Of a DNA stretch of 64,000 nucleotides, positions 34,087 through 44,840 are shown in pieces. Below the pieces are notes generated by a model. The model searched no databases and was not told the origin of the DNA. It saw only the letters and a program-made list of their open reading frames with translations. The DNA comes from Labia minor (lineage: Eukaryota > Arthropoda > Insecta > Dermaptera > Spongiphoridae). The stretch is taken from positions 71,601,267 through 71,665,266 of the forward strand of contig OY720346.1 of the NCBI GenBank assembly GCA_963082975.1, given 5' to 3'. Each line of letters starts with the position of its first letter. Position 1 is the stretch's first letter. The translations under genes were made by a program, and so were the position numbers.

Positions 34087-34623
34087 ATATATATATATAT
34101 ATAATATATATATATATATACCATATACATAAAACATACCTTTGAGTTTCTGAGGGTAATGCTTAGTAGAATTTGAAAATGAGCGGATAAAATAAAATCT
34201 TCTGCTTATATTAAGGGGAAAGTATACGCGAGTAAGTTACCCGCTTTTCAAAGCTGATAGTTAAATTGCATAACCAAAAGGGGCAAGTTGTCATCCAGTG
34301 TTTCTCCAATATTTTTTTTTTTTTAATTTAACTTTTTATACAGTTAAGGTATTATTATTTAATTTATTATTATAATTTATTCTAAAAAGTTTTATTTTTA
34401 TTATTAAAATACAAATTTATTTTTATTATTAAAAAATTCGTTTATAATATTTTCTGATTACTAATCCAATTACTAATCCAATTGAATAAAAAGCAAAACA
34501 ATTTTCATTGTTTCAATTTAAAGAATAAGTTAAAGTGTGTTGTGACCCCAAAATGGGGAGGGATCGAGTGCCCGTATCGATTTTTACCGTACATGTTACT
34601 GGCCTAATTTTCGGGTTGCTCTC

Positions 34624-34794
34624 AGGAGATGAGTCATGTTTCGGAGAGCCCGGGTGTGCGCGAGATTCCGGGGTCAGGGGGTGAGCGTCATGCCGGTCGG
34701 TTGGGGTGGTGGCGCCGCGACGCCGTCAAAGCCCCGATTGGCCTGGCAGACGGAGACGGGAGCCGGGAGAGCGAGCGGCCGGCAGCTGCAGCCG
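34624..34794 (+). CDS. FLVCR: Candidate first exon of FLVCR-family gene (GC-rich)
   Basis: A sharply GC-rich segment in AT-rich surroundings. It is preceded by TTTTCGGGTTGCTCTCAG and ends CAGCTGCAGCCG|GTGAGT, a near-consensus donor at 34795. From the ATG at 34636 the frame is open for exactly 53 codons to the donor (MFRRARVCARFRGQG...GRQLQP), phase 0. The exon at 55473 also starts in phase 0 and its upstream PAA codons are in frame with its own ATG. FLVCR proteins usually have a polar N-terminal tail before VYRRRW, which this would supply. It could instead be untranslated leader with translation starting at 55482, or part of another gene. Whether the upstream AG is a true acceptor or the segment is a CpG-rich first exon with a nearby start site is unresolved. 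The 20.7-kb intron would be large. Confidence 0.5.
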
Positions 34795-35104
34795 GTGAGT
34801 CCCCTCTGCGACATTCAATGCACCATCATCAGCACTTACTCTTTAGCAACCACTTGAAAATCATCACCACCACCATCATTGAAAAAGCTAATAGACCAAT
34901 ACAAATGGAATGCATTCCGATTATCAAATCCAATTGAATATAATAAAATAAATAATATTATTAATATATATAAAATAGAATTTCATACTATCTAAAGCAT
35001 GGGTGTCTAAACTATGACCATTCGAGGGCCACATTGCAAAAAAAATAAAAATAATCTGGGCCGCACATAAATATTTTTTCAACAAATGGAAATAAAATTA
35101 ACTA

Positions 35105-35200
35105 CAGTAAAACCTCTCTATAGGAGCACGTCTAGTAGTTACTTCATTCATTTTAATTCACAATAAACATTGTTTTTAACAGTGTAGAGAGGTTTTACTG
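35105..35200. mobile_element. 96-bp Tigger/pogo-like MITE
   Basis: Perfect 16-bp inverted ends CAGTAAAACCTCTCTA and TAGAGAGGTTTTACTG, flanked on both sides by TA, as expected for Tc1/mariner-superfamily pogo/Tigger elements. Nested in the hAT element at 34998. Confidence 0.88.
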
Positions 35201-35263
35201 TATATATAGTTTTATTAAAATAAAATAACTTCTTTTTATTATAATTTTTTTATTTGAATTATA

Positions 35264-35627
35264 TAGGGTAAAGAATATAGTCGTTGGCCCCTATCACTAA
35301 AACACAAATAATAAGAGATTATGATTTTAAAAATTGCGCTATTAACTATGGTTATGTAATCGTTGGTTGTATGGTTGTTTAATCACTATAGAATACCTAG
35401 GCCAATAACTATAACATGGGGCCAATAACTGTATTTTTTTAGGATTTTTGCGTGCCTATTGAAAATGTCATGGGAAAATGATTTTTTCTTTTCTTCATCA
35501 AAAACCTCATAGTATCTATGTTCTGCAAACGTAATTTATAACAGATTGTTCCGCAATTTGCCCAGATATGGATTAAAGACTACTAGGAATTGCTTAGGGG
35601 GCCAACGACTATGCTTTACCCTATATG
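35264..35627. mobile_element. TIR element (GGGTAAAG ... CTTTACCC)
   Basis: Left TATAGGGTAAAGAATATAGT then CGTTGGCCCC; right GGGGGCCAACGACTATGCTT then TACCCTATA. The inverted repeats extend about 27 bp. The flanks are TA-rich, so the duplication (TA or longer) is ambiguous and the superfamily is open. Confidence 0.8.
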
Positions 35628-35793
35628 GATAAAATTATGAATGTACATGAAAAATATTGCAAACATTAATTTTTTTTTTTTCTTTTTTTGTAGAAATGAG
35701 CAAATTTAAATATATTTATAATTTGCGTTTGGGCCGCCACTAAAAGTGTTTTGGGCCGTATGCGGCCCGTGGGCCACACTTTAGACACGCATG

Positions 35794-36682
35794 CTCTAAA
35801 ATGTCAATCTAAAATAATTGCATGTATCAACATCTGAAAGTTTATGGATTTTCGATATATAAACATCTTGAGGATGCAGAATAAATATTTTGAATACAAA
35901 TTTTTAAGAATGAAATGTTAAAACTTGAGTCGCTTTTTTTAATTTATTTGGTATAAAATTTGAAAGCTGATATTTATTATTTTATATTTTCTTAACAAAA
36001 AAAAGTGTATTGAATTCTTTATAACCAAGAAAACAAATCGAGATTCACTCAAAATATCTCAATTTAATTTTTTTTTTTTTTTAGTCGGATGATAATAGTA
36101 ATAATATAATATTAATATAATTATTATAATTCAAGAGTTTGGACCAAAAAATACCTCAAAATAAATGTGCTTTCCCCTCACTTAAACTTCCTTGAATTAT
36201 TATTCAAAAATTGAAATTTCAATATTCTTCTAAAGTATATGAAACTATTTTCCTTGAATAGAATTTAATAATTCTCTTCCTACTAACTCCATGAATTGTA
36301 TAATGAGTTATATTCCGTGTTCTTGATAAGTTCCAATCAATACGAATAAAAAAAAACACATGGAGTTTGTGTCAAACATGTAATTTGCATGGAATTCACA
36401 ACACGAGAAAAAATCATTTTGTGTTAAATTTCTTAACACTTCACAATAACTACACTTTTAATGAAAATTTACAAAAAAAAAAAAAAAATAGAATGTAATA
36501 TTTTGAAGAAATTGGATTAAATAAAACTACAATATATATACATCAAAAGTTTAATTAATTGATTTATTAGAGTAAAATATTATTCAACGGGGTGTGTAAA
36601 ATTTTCTAAATGAAGCAATTCAACCATCTCGCATCATCCCGTCTACTATTTTATATTATTAAGACTAAAATTTAATAATTTT
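35794..36682. other. AT-rich intron sequence, nothing recognised
   Basis: No repeat shared with the rest of the window and no exon supported. Confidence 0.45.
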
Positions 36683-37190
36683 TACAATCTCGCCAGAGAT
36701 AGTATTGCGATCACCAAAATTTTCGATGTTGAGATTTTGATGTTTTTATACGTTTTGAAGGTTCCTGAATCATTTTCACTAAGGTTGAGAAAAATGTCTG
36801 TGTGTGTGTGTGTGTATGTGTGTGTGTATGTATGTAGACAAGATTACGCAAAAACGGTTTGAGCTAGAATGATGCAATTTGGTACATGAGCATTATTCAA
36901 AATTCATAGTTTTCTATCAACTTTTGAGAAATGTAGCTCAACCGGAAGAGGGTCAATACCTACAACGTTTTAATTTTTTTTCTTCTAAAGTGCCCGTAAA
37001 AATAAAGATATATGTTTGATAGTTTTACTCATGATTAAAAATTGTATAAAACTGCTACATATACAATTTCAGCTTGATTGAATCCATGAAATTACCGGAA
37101 TTAATTTTTTAGCACTGCAAATCACGCGTCAGTATGTGACTTGGTGCCAAACAAGCGCTGGATTAATAAATATTACTTATTTAACTTAAT
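36683..37190 (+). mobile_element. Family A element
   Basis: The 5' part is CTCGCCAGAGATAGTATTGC. A GT/GTAT microsatellite lies at 36798-36835. It continues AAACGGTTTGAGCTAGAATG, CAACCGGAAGAGGGTCAATA, GCACTGCAAATCACGCG. The 3' part stops near TTAATAAATATTACTTATTT without the hairpin. Confidence 0.85.
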
Positions 37191-38082
37191 TACCAATACT
37201 TTAATTGTAAATTAGCTAAGTATATTATTTGTTTTGTTTTTTTTGAAGTATATATGTATAGTCAATAGATCAGTCAAATGATTAGAAAATTCTTTAAAAA
37301 TAAGAATTATCCAAAAAAAGGTTTACTACTGGATTGACTATTCAATGCCGGGGGCTGTCAAACCGGGCGACCATCTGGGGCGCCAACATTTGAGGAGCGC
37401 CGATATAAAAATAAAATACTTTTATATCATTATTTTTGGTATAATTTTGAATTTTTACTATTTGTTTTTTAATTTGAAGTAAATTTATATATTCTTTGAT
37501 GAAAGGATGCCAAATTTAATTTTGTCCGAAGGCGGTCAAAACGGCTCTTGAACTGTTAAATACAGGAAACTACTGAAAAGGCCTACCAGCACCATAAAAT
37601 CAATACAATTGAAATGATAGTTGGAATGAATTTAGATTCCAAAAGCACAGAAAAATAAAATGGAATTAATTAAATATTTCAAAGTCAATTAAAACAAAAT
37701 AAAAAATTAATTTATTAAAAATATCTAGATAACTCATTAATTGATTAAAATTTCACTTTTATAATATAAATTACTATTGAATTGTAAAACCATCAATCAA
37801 TTTCAGGTATACAATAACGTATTATACTTGATAAATAATGAATATTTTATTTGTCATTTATCCAAGAGTTGATGAATAGTATAAATTGATTTGTGGAATA
37901 ATAAATAAAACTATTATCATATTTCTTTAATATATTAGATGATATTAATTAAATGTTTTTATATTATTATTCCTGGTATCCATTACTTAAAAAAATAATT
38001 AAATTTATTGGAAATATTTTTAATAAATTACTATATTTTTAGAATAATAAAATAAAACAAAATAAAAATTAATATATATATT
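37191..38082. other. Intron sequence; possible hAT remnant near 37344-37555
   Basis: About 37344-37555 has GCCGGGGGCTGTCAAACCGG and GGCGGTCAAAACGGCTCTTG at its edges, weakly inverted and possibly an old hAT MITE of the GGGGCGCC type. No target duplication found. The rest is AT-rich and unassigned. Confidence 0.35.
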
Positions 38083-38619
38083 CGAGGTGTGTCTAAAAAG
38101 TTCGGTGAATGGTATGATAAAAACATAAAAAGAGAATGTTAATTGTAAATACCTTTATTAACCTTCAAAATACTCTCCACTAGCCACAACCCACTTCTGA
38201 CAACGTTCGTATAACGCTTGAAAACTGTTGGAGAAGTCTTGATGTGGAATCGTTCTCAGAGTAGCCGTCACAACGTTAAGGCCGGCAATCCTCAAGCAGG
38301 ACACCAGAAAACACTACTTACTGTGTCTTTGCTAATACCCGATTCTTCGACTATTAGTCGCAGAGTCAATCGTCGACCTTTTGTTAGCATCTCTCGAACA
38401 CGTTCAGTGTAGATTGCCGGCCTGAACGTTGTGACGGCTATTCTGAGAACGATTCCACATCAAGACTTCTCCAACAGTTTTCAAGCGTTATACTAACATT
38501 GTTAAAAATGTATAGTGGCTAGTGAAGAGTTTTTTGAAGGTTAATAAAGGTATTTACAATTAGCATTCTCTTTTTATGTTTTTATTATACCATTCACCGA
38601 ACGTTTTAGACACACCTCG
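38083..38619. mobile_element. Palindromic mariner-derived element
   Basis: Ends CGAGGTGTGTCTAAAAAGTT and ACGTTTTAGACACACCTCG. The inverted arms run about 215 bp each, down to AAGGCCGGCAATC / GATTGCCGGCC, around a loop of about 115 bp. On the minus strand the left arm reads QALYERCQKWV, then ASGEYFEG and a stop, which is the C-terminal end of mariner transposases; the right arm holds the same region inverted with more changes. The left flank ends TT and the right starts TA, so the TA duplication is incomplete. Non-autonomous. Confidence 0.85.
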
Positions 38620-38699
38620 TATATATATAAATAAATATAAATATAATATTTTTTTAATATTTATATTTAAGCTATACATTTAAGATTTTTATTTTATTT

Positions 38700-38765
38700 T
38701 GGTGGGGTTTGAACTTTGATTCTCAAATTTGGTGACTCACTACTTTACTACATTATTGATAATCT
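38700..38765 (-). other. tRNA-like / SINE-remnant candidate
   Basis: On the minus strand AAAGTTCAAACCCCACC resembles a B box and AGTAAAGTAGTGAGTC an A-box region. No cloverleaf could be folded by eye, so this is probably a decayed SINE head. Confidence 0.25.
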
Positions 38766-38884
38766 TTGATTAAATTTTTAATTAAGTAAATTAATTAATA
38801 GTAAAAATTTATTTATTTTCTAATAATGACTGAACATTAATATTTATTTAAAATTTAACAAAAAAAAAAATTTGTTTCCTTCGA

Positions 38885-39240
38885 ATATCTTATCTTATTA
38901 TGCTAGCTAAAATTGTATATATCTATTTATCTATATATATTGGTTCTCAAAAACCGCTCTAACGATTTTTTTCAAATTCACACTAGATATAGTATTTATA
39001 AAGAAAAATTAAGTTTTATTGATGATATCTCTTGAAACATACAGCTTCATTATTAATTTCTTAATTGAAAATTATATATGGAAAACGTCAAAATTGGCAT
39101 CCATTTTTATTTGTATTAATATTTTTTTTTATTTAAAATATTTTAAAATTTATTATTTAATTTCGAAATAAAATTAAAAATATTTATTTTTAATAAAATA
39201 TATATAGATATTTATTAATCTCTCTCAAAAAAAAAAAATA
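38885..39240 (+). repeat. Family E repeat, copy 4 (5' part)
   Basis: Starts TCTTATCTTATTATGCTAGC and has CCGCTCTAACGATTTTTTTC and ATAAAGAAAAATTAAGTTTT. It is diverged and lacks the 3' block. Confidence 0.55.
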
Positions 39241-39307
39241 AATAAAAAACATCAAATACTGCTAAGACAGTAAAAAAATGACAATTTTTTATCTAAATAC
39301 ATATAGT

Positions 39308-39375
39308 CCAGAGGTTGGACTGATGTTTTAACGAGTGGATTTCGTCGGTTCGAAACTCGCCGGGTGAATCGTTAT
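39308..39375 (+). other. tRNA-like segment with B box
   Basis: GTCCAGAGGTTGGACTGATG followed by GTCGGTTCGAAACTCGCCGG gives a recognisable B box at tRNA-like spacing. The acceptor stem does not pair convincingly, so a SINE relic is more likely than a functional tRNA. Confidence 0.25.
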
Positions 39376-39766
39376 TTAAAAATGAAAATAATGATTTTGT
39401 TATTTTTTTTTCTTTTTATCTATTGTTTACTTTTTAATAAATTACTATTCTATATTTATTTATTCATTGTTCTTTTATTAATTAAGTTTTAGATAGTTTT
39501 ATAATTTTTAATATTTTTTCAATAAAATATTATTTAATATATTTATTAATATTATTTTATTTATTATTATTGAGTACCCGAAGTTCCATTCATTTTAATC
39601 AGATTGATGCAATGATGCAACAGTTAATAATTGTAATATTGTAATAAATTTCTATCTTGAAAATTGTTACATATTATTCAGGATATTTTAAAAACAATTT
39701 CTTTCTTTAATTAATTTTCATTTTTTCTATAAGTCAGATATATTTCCAAATATTAAATAATTTTTG

Positions 39767-40256
39767 AAGTGAAAACTTCTTTAGCGGCGTTGAGCACTTT
39801 TGCGGGATGGGGAAAAAGTATAGAACTCGCGTGATCGTGACCAACACCATGAAGCTAGCACATTACGTCTGCTTTCAAATTTCTTATAAAAGAGCGCGAA
39901 ATTTGAATTGTCATTAGAACTGTTTTATAATTCTTATCTCTAACATATAAATATATATTTATTATGTAAAGTTCATTTCATATATACATATATAATCAAA
40001 ATTATACGAAATGAACTTCACATAATAAATATATATTTTATGTTAGAGATAAGAATTATAAAACAGTTCGTATTGCAATATTTTAAACAAAGTTGTGTAT
40101 TTATATATATATAAATATAAGTTACAAATTTGTTTAAAATATATGTTTAAAATAATATATAAGTTATATATATATACATGCATATGAAATTCATCTTTCT
40201 CGTGAAATAGCGAATTTCGTCTGTTTTAAAATTTCTTACGCAGAAGTTTTCACTTC
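39767..40256. mobile_element. Element with palindromic ends and long internal hairpin
   Basis: The left end GAAGTGAAAACTTC and right end CAGAAGTTTTCACTTCTG are each palindromic and complement one another. Inside, 39917-39979 and 40008-40069 form a near-perfect 62-bp inverted repeat (GAACTGTTTTATAATTCTTA ... TAAGAATTATAAAACAGTTC) with a 28-bp loop. No ORF. Superfamily unknown. Confidence 0.6.
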
Positions 40257-40534
40257 TGTCGGCCAGTCCCACGACTGCCAATTTTGCTTTTTTAATTCCG
40301 AAAAGCTGCAAAGCACGTTTTTTTGTCTTTAGTTTGTTTTATAACCACTTGGGGCGCTAAACAGTTTTTCAAAAAAACACTATAGAAAAAAAATATATGT
40401 ACCTATATATTATATATTTATGTATTATTGAGGAGCACAAGTTCATTAATTTTAATCAGATTGATGCAAATGTGTAACATTTAATAATTGTAATAAATAA
40501 TTAAAGAATTGTGTATCAATATTTTTTAAAGGGT

Positions 40535-40640
40535 AGAGCGAGAGCTCGGTGTCCCAGGTATTAATATTACCAGCCAAATCCAATAATAATGAATCATTTT
40601 TTTTAACTTAAGTACCGAGCCGAGGCTCGGGGTCCCGGTA
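40535..40640 (+). repeat. Family E 3'-end fragment
   Basis: AGCGAGAGCTCGGTGTCCCA and TACCGAGCCGAGGCTCGGGG resemble the E 3' block twice over, with CCAGCCAAATCCAATAATAA between, as at 44500. Confidence 0.5.
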
Positions 40641-40699
40641 CTTAACTTTAAACTACTTACTATTTTAAAAAAATCCTTATAATTTACTAAAATAAATTT

Positions 40700-41040
40700 T
40701 ATTAATATTTTTAAATTTATTTATATTAAACAACAGAAAATGATAAATTAAATCGTGAATGATTGTAGCATGACACCTTTAAATGATTAACTAAATTATT
40801 GGAGAGTGCAATTAAACGCATAGTTCAAGTGCAAGGTTCTTTTGAAATCCAAGGGTACAAAATTCATTGCCCCGGATCAATACATTCAAGGTCAACTTTT
40901 CATTTCCACCCCCCCCCCCCCCACGACCCTTTCACCACACTCAATTTTCATTTTAACATGGATTTAAATATAGGGATGGATACCTTCTATTATAATCAAT
41001 AGATATTAATAAATATTTTATATTCGATTTTTATTAATAA
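40700..41040. other. Unassigned; contains a 14-base C tract
   Basis: The open frame near 40799-41002 spans a homopolymer of C at about 40909-40922 and shows no protein family features. Not called as a gene. Confidence 0.35.
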
Positions 41041-41111
41041 AATTCTCATGGCGGATTAAATAATTAATTTTATTCAAAGAACCCTCTGTTCTTTTAATTT
41101 CACTTTTAAGA

Positions 41112-42160
41112 GTGACCAAACGTCCCGTTTTTCAGGGATTGTCCCGTTTTTAGGTGCTAGCGTGTCCCAGCGTCCCGAAAAAAGTCTTCGGGACAGCCCA
41201 TTGTCCCGTTTTTTTTAAATATTTAGAACATTTCGTACTTTTTTCCAAAATTTGTTCAATTTGCTTCTAAAAAAATATGCTCAAACGTTGACTGGACTAA
41301 GTATTTGAAAATTTCGTAGTTTTTTTCAAAATTTTTTCAATATGATTCTAAAAAAAAAAAAGAAAAAAAAGGTCAAACGTTTTTTGGACTAAGCTCTTGA
41401 ACGTTTCGCACTTTTTTTCAATTTTTACCGACCGACGATAGTAAGGGAGGTATTGTTTTCACACCAAATTTCACATGTGGAGATTTTTACATATCTCCAC
41501 GAATCATGCATTTTCTAAACAGAAAAAAGTATTTTTAGCATGATGTCTGTCCGTCCGTCTGTCCGTCTGTCCGTCCGTCTGTCCGTCCGTCTGTCCGTCC
41601 GTATAGATGTGTACAGCCTGAACGGCTCAACCGATTTTGATGAAATTTGGTATATTTACTTAATGCATCAGTGGGATGAATTGATCAACTTTTGGTTCAA
41701 ATCCGGAAACCGGAAGTGGTAGTATTAGCGATCGACGGTAAGAAGGGAAGGGTTATTTTCACACCAAAGAAGATTTTTTTATATATCACCACGAATCATG
41801 CACTTTGTATTGGTTTTATCCTCGAGAAAAATCATTTTTATTAGTTTTTTCTTGATTTAAAATTATATGACGTCATCCAGCCATTCATGACGTCACAGCC
41901 TGGTCTTGCATATATATTATAAATAAAATAAAATTAAAAATGTTTATATTTATTATTTATGTTTCCATATCTGTTTTTTATTACATTAATAGATATATTA
42001 AAATTATTTGAAATTGTTTCTGTAGCTGGAAATTAATTTACTCCAAACCGTCGGTCGGTTCGGACCTGGCCACAGGTCAACTTATTTTCAATATGATTCT
42101 AAAAAAAAGGTAAACCTTTTGTCCCGGTTTGGTGTTTTCGAAATATGGTCACCCTATGTA
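41112..42160. mobile_element. hAT-like element (family K) split by family B
   Basis: The left end AGTGACCAAACGTCCCGTTT and right end GAAATATGGTCACCCTA are inverted (AGGGTGACCA type). The interior has repeated CTTGAACGTTTCG..TTTTTTTCAATATGATTCTAAAAAA units and GTGTCCCAGCGTCCCG. The flanks do not give a clear 8-bp duplication. A family B element is inserted at 41427. Confidence 0.6.
41427..42084 (+). mobile_element. Family B element, copy 4 (best full-length copy)
   Basis: From ACCGACCGACGATAGTAAGG to the end TCGGACCTGGCCACAGGTCA then ACTTA. It includes the TCCGTCCGTCTG microsatellite, paired TGACGTCA sites near 41870 and 41889, and the intact uninterrupted site ACCGTCGGTCGGTTCGGACC at 42046, which is the empty-site equivalent of the Transib-like insertion at 47748. 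The host K-element unit TTTTCAAT appears on both sides, suggesting an 8-bp or longer junction repeat. Confidence 0.88.
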
Positions 42161-42386
42161 TTACGAACTGTAATAACTTGGAAATCATTTATTAGTGATC
42201 ACTATACCGATAACAAATTATCAATTTTAACTTTTAATTGTTCTAGAAACGACTAAAATATAGTTTTAAGACACGGAAAATTGAAATTACTACATAATAG
42301 TGCCTCAAATCATACGGCAAAGAAAGATGTGTAGAGTCGAATGGAAAATCCTTTGAATAAGAAAATTTTTGTTTTCGTAAAAAATA

Positions 42387-42505
42387 AGCTGGAATGTCTC
42401 CACTCGACTATCTCGCAAATTTGAATTGAATTAATTAACACATATATTATATTTAAATTAAATTAATTAAATTCAAAATTAATATTAATAAATAATATTT
42501 ATTAT
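42387..42505 (-). mobile_element. Family A 3'-end fragment
   Basis: CTGGAATGTCTCCACTCGAC to TTAATAAATAATATTTATTA, only the 3' terminal part. It is followed by the shared flank and another A copy. Confidence 0.75.
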
Positions 42506-42514
42506 AGTTACTTG

Positions 42515-43295
42515 TTATTACTTTTGACTATTTTATAAAATTCATTAAATATTTTATTATTATTTAATAAATTGTTATAATGAATTTATACTTAATGTGT
42601 TTTTTAATTAAAATAATAAAAATGGATTATTTCAATCTACATATAATATTTTTTAAAAAAATGAATATATTCCTTATAAATTTTTATAAATTTACTTAAT
42701 TCATATTTTAAAAATCTGGAGTGTCTCCACTCGACTATCTTCCAAATTTGAATTGGATTAATTAACATATATTATATTTAAATTAAATTTAATTAATTAT
42801 AAATTATAAATTAAAAATTAAAATTAATAAATAATAATCCAGTGCGTGTTTGGGTCTTTGTTGATGGCACCACGTCCCATGCTGGCGCGTGATTTGCAGT
42901 GTTAAAAAATTAATTCTGGTACTTTCAGCGATTCAATCAAGCTAAAATTCTATATATAGCAGTTTTATACAATTTTTAATCAAGTGAAAAACTATCAAAC
43001 ATATATCTTTATTTTTACGGTCACTTTAGAGGAAAAAAAATCAAAACGTGTTAGGTAATGACCCATTTCCGGTTGAGCTACTTTTCTTAAAAGTTGATAG
43101 AAAACTACGAATACCCCTATACCAAATTTTATTATTCTAGCTCAAACTGATTTTTCGTAATCTTGTCTACTTACACACACACTCACATATATACACACTC
43201 AATGACTCATGGACCTTCGAAACGTATAAAAACATCAAAATCTCGACATCGAAAATTTTCGTGATCGCAATACTATCCTCTGGCGAGATAGTTAA
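42515..43295 (-). mobile_element. Family A element with shared flank
   Basis: The flank 42515-42715 matches 9098-9293. The element runs from CTGGAGTGTCTCCACTCGAC through GCTTGATTGAATCGCTG-type core (inverted), CCCATTTCCGGTTGAGCTAC and a CA microsatellite, to TCGCAATACTATCCTCTGGC and GAGATAGT. A near-complete copy. Confidence 0.85.
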
Positions 43296-43894
43296 AATTG
43301 TTGTATCATTTGTTAAAAGTTTAAATATATATAAGTAAATATTAAATTCTCTTAAATATTTTATATGTTTAAAAACAATGATTAATTTTATTATAATAAT
43401 ATATATATAAATTTCAAATTTTAATTTAAATTATTATAATAACGTTTATTTAAGACATTAACGGACGATGAACTAATGACGTCAGCGGTCTAAATTTATT
43501 TGTGTTTTGATGATATTATTAAGATTTTTCAGAAATTTATTTACTTAAATTTATTTTAGATATTTATAAACATATTAAAAAAAATCATTATCTTTTTGAT
43601 TTCTTAAATTTATAAAATAATATTTAATTATCCATTGATACTCGTATAATTAACATCAAAATATTTGAATTTTAATGATTTTTTTTTTTACTTAGAGTAT
43701 GAAATATTTTAATAAAATAGTTTCCTCGCGATCATAGAATCATCCAGTTAAAATTTGTAAAAAATAATGTGTACAGAGGTTAGTGTATTTTATTATTTTT
43801 ATAATGCTTGCTTTAGTCAAGAATTTCAATATTTTATCTACACAAAGTTCTTGATTGCAACAACTACATTCCCTCAACCGCCCCTATCCTATCT
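43296..43894. other. AT-rich intron sequence
   Basis: AT-rich with the isolated CRE-like GATGAACTAATGACGTCAGC at about 43465-43485. No exon or repeat supported. Confidence 0.4.
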
Positions 43895-44590
43895 CATCTT
43901 ATCTTATTATACTAGCAAAAATTCTATATATATACATATATATATAAATGTATATATATTTTTATTTTTAAAAAATTAAACCTCTGGACGATTTTTTTTT
44001 GAAATTCAAATCATAGGTAATTTTTATAAAGAAAAATCGATCTGTATTGGTTTCAGCTTCGGGAAAAATAATCTTTATTAGTTTTTTCTAAATTTAAAAT
44101 AGGAAATTTAAATGACGTCAGAAACTACGTCAGACAGCACTTCCTTAAATACAAAATATTATAATTAAAAAAAAATTAAAAATATTTATGTTATATCTAT
44201 ATGTCTTTCTGTGCATTAATACGTACTTTTAAATTATTTTAAATTGTTTCAGAAAGTTTATTAGTTTTTTCTTAATTTAAAATAGGAAAATTCAATGTCG
44301 TCAGCAATTACGTCAGATAGCGCTTTCTTAAATACAAAATATTATAAATATAAATAAAATCAAATAACGAAATATATATTATGTTATATCCCAGGCCATA
44401 CTTTTCTGTATTTTAGTGCATAAATGGGCTGTATGTTTTATGACTATTTTTTTTAATTTATGTTCTTTTAAATTATATGAACGGAGGCTTGGTAAACCAG
44501 GTATTAATATTAACAGCCAAACCCGATAATAAGGAATATTTTTTTTTAATGACCGAGCGGTGACTCGGTGAACCAGGTACTTCTTATTCA
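43895..44590 (+). repeat. Family E repeat, copy 5
   Basis: Starts TCTTATTATACTAGCAAAAA and contains CTGTATTGGTTTCAGCTTCG and AATGACGTCAGAAACTACGT. A second partial unit starts near 44249 (TTTATTAGTTTTTTCTTAAT, AATTACGTCAGATAGCGCTT). It ends ACCGAGCGGTGACTCGGTGA then ACCAGGTAC, where ACCGAG and CTCGGT can pair. Confidence 0.65.
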
Positions 44591-44674
44591 TCCCCACTTT
44601 CCTGTTAAAAACTTTTTTTTCGGTTTCCTAGTAAACCAACTTTACCCTCATTTTTTCATCATCCATTTGAGCCA

Positions 44675-44840
44675 GGTGGGTGTTGTAACTCTTATTTTAT
44701 ATTTATATTTAGGAATACATAAAGGTCATATCATTCCTTGTTATGCAATCTTGCCTATGCTCATCTAATCTTATCATTTTTGGCTCATAAATTTTATGAA
44801 CAATGTTATTTTCCGATACTAAACATTATCTATAGATTTA
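44675..44840 (-). pseudogene. LINE 3' fragment
   Basis: Matches the LINE region of 31780-31920: ATACATAAAGGTCATATCAT, CTTGTTATGCAATCTTGCC, TTTTGGCTCATAAATTTTAT. Short and degenerate. Confidence 0.6.

Larger units (their letters stand above)
34998..35793. mobile_element. hAT-type element with two nested MITEs
   Basis: Left end CATGGGTGTCTAAACTATG; right end CACTTTAGACACGCATG. The flanks ATCTAAAG and CTCTAAAA agree at 6 of 8 bases. The interior has GGGCCACATTGC and GGGCCGTATGCGGCCCGTGG. Two separate MITEs (35105 and 35264) lie inside. Lies within the proposed FLVCR intron 1. Confidence 0.8.

Noticed and set aside
34629-34937. Alternative 102-codon frame across the GC island
   Set aside because: It ignores the strong donor at 34795 and would be out of frame with the FLVCR exon; the MFRR frame fits better.
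39308-39375. Functional tRNA gene
   Set aside because: A B box is visible but the acceptor and anticodon stems do not pair; kept only as a tRNA-like candidate.
41540-41722. Open frames in family B copies (also 4815-5009 and 19992-20174)
   Set aside because: The same SLNGSTDFDEIWYI-type peptide recurs because the repeat recurs; microsatellite start, no conservation beyond the DNA.
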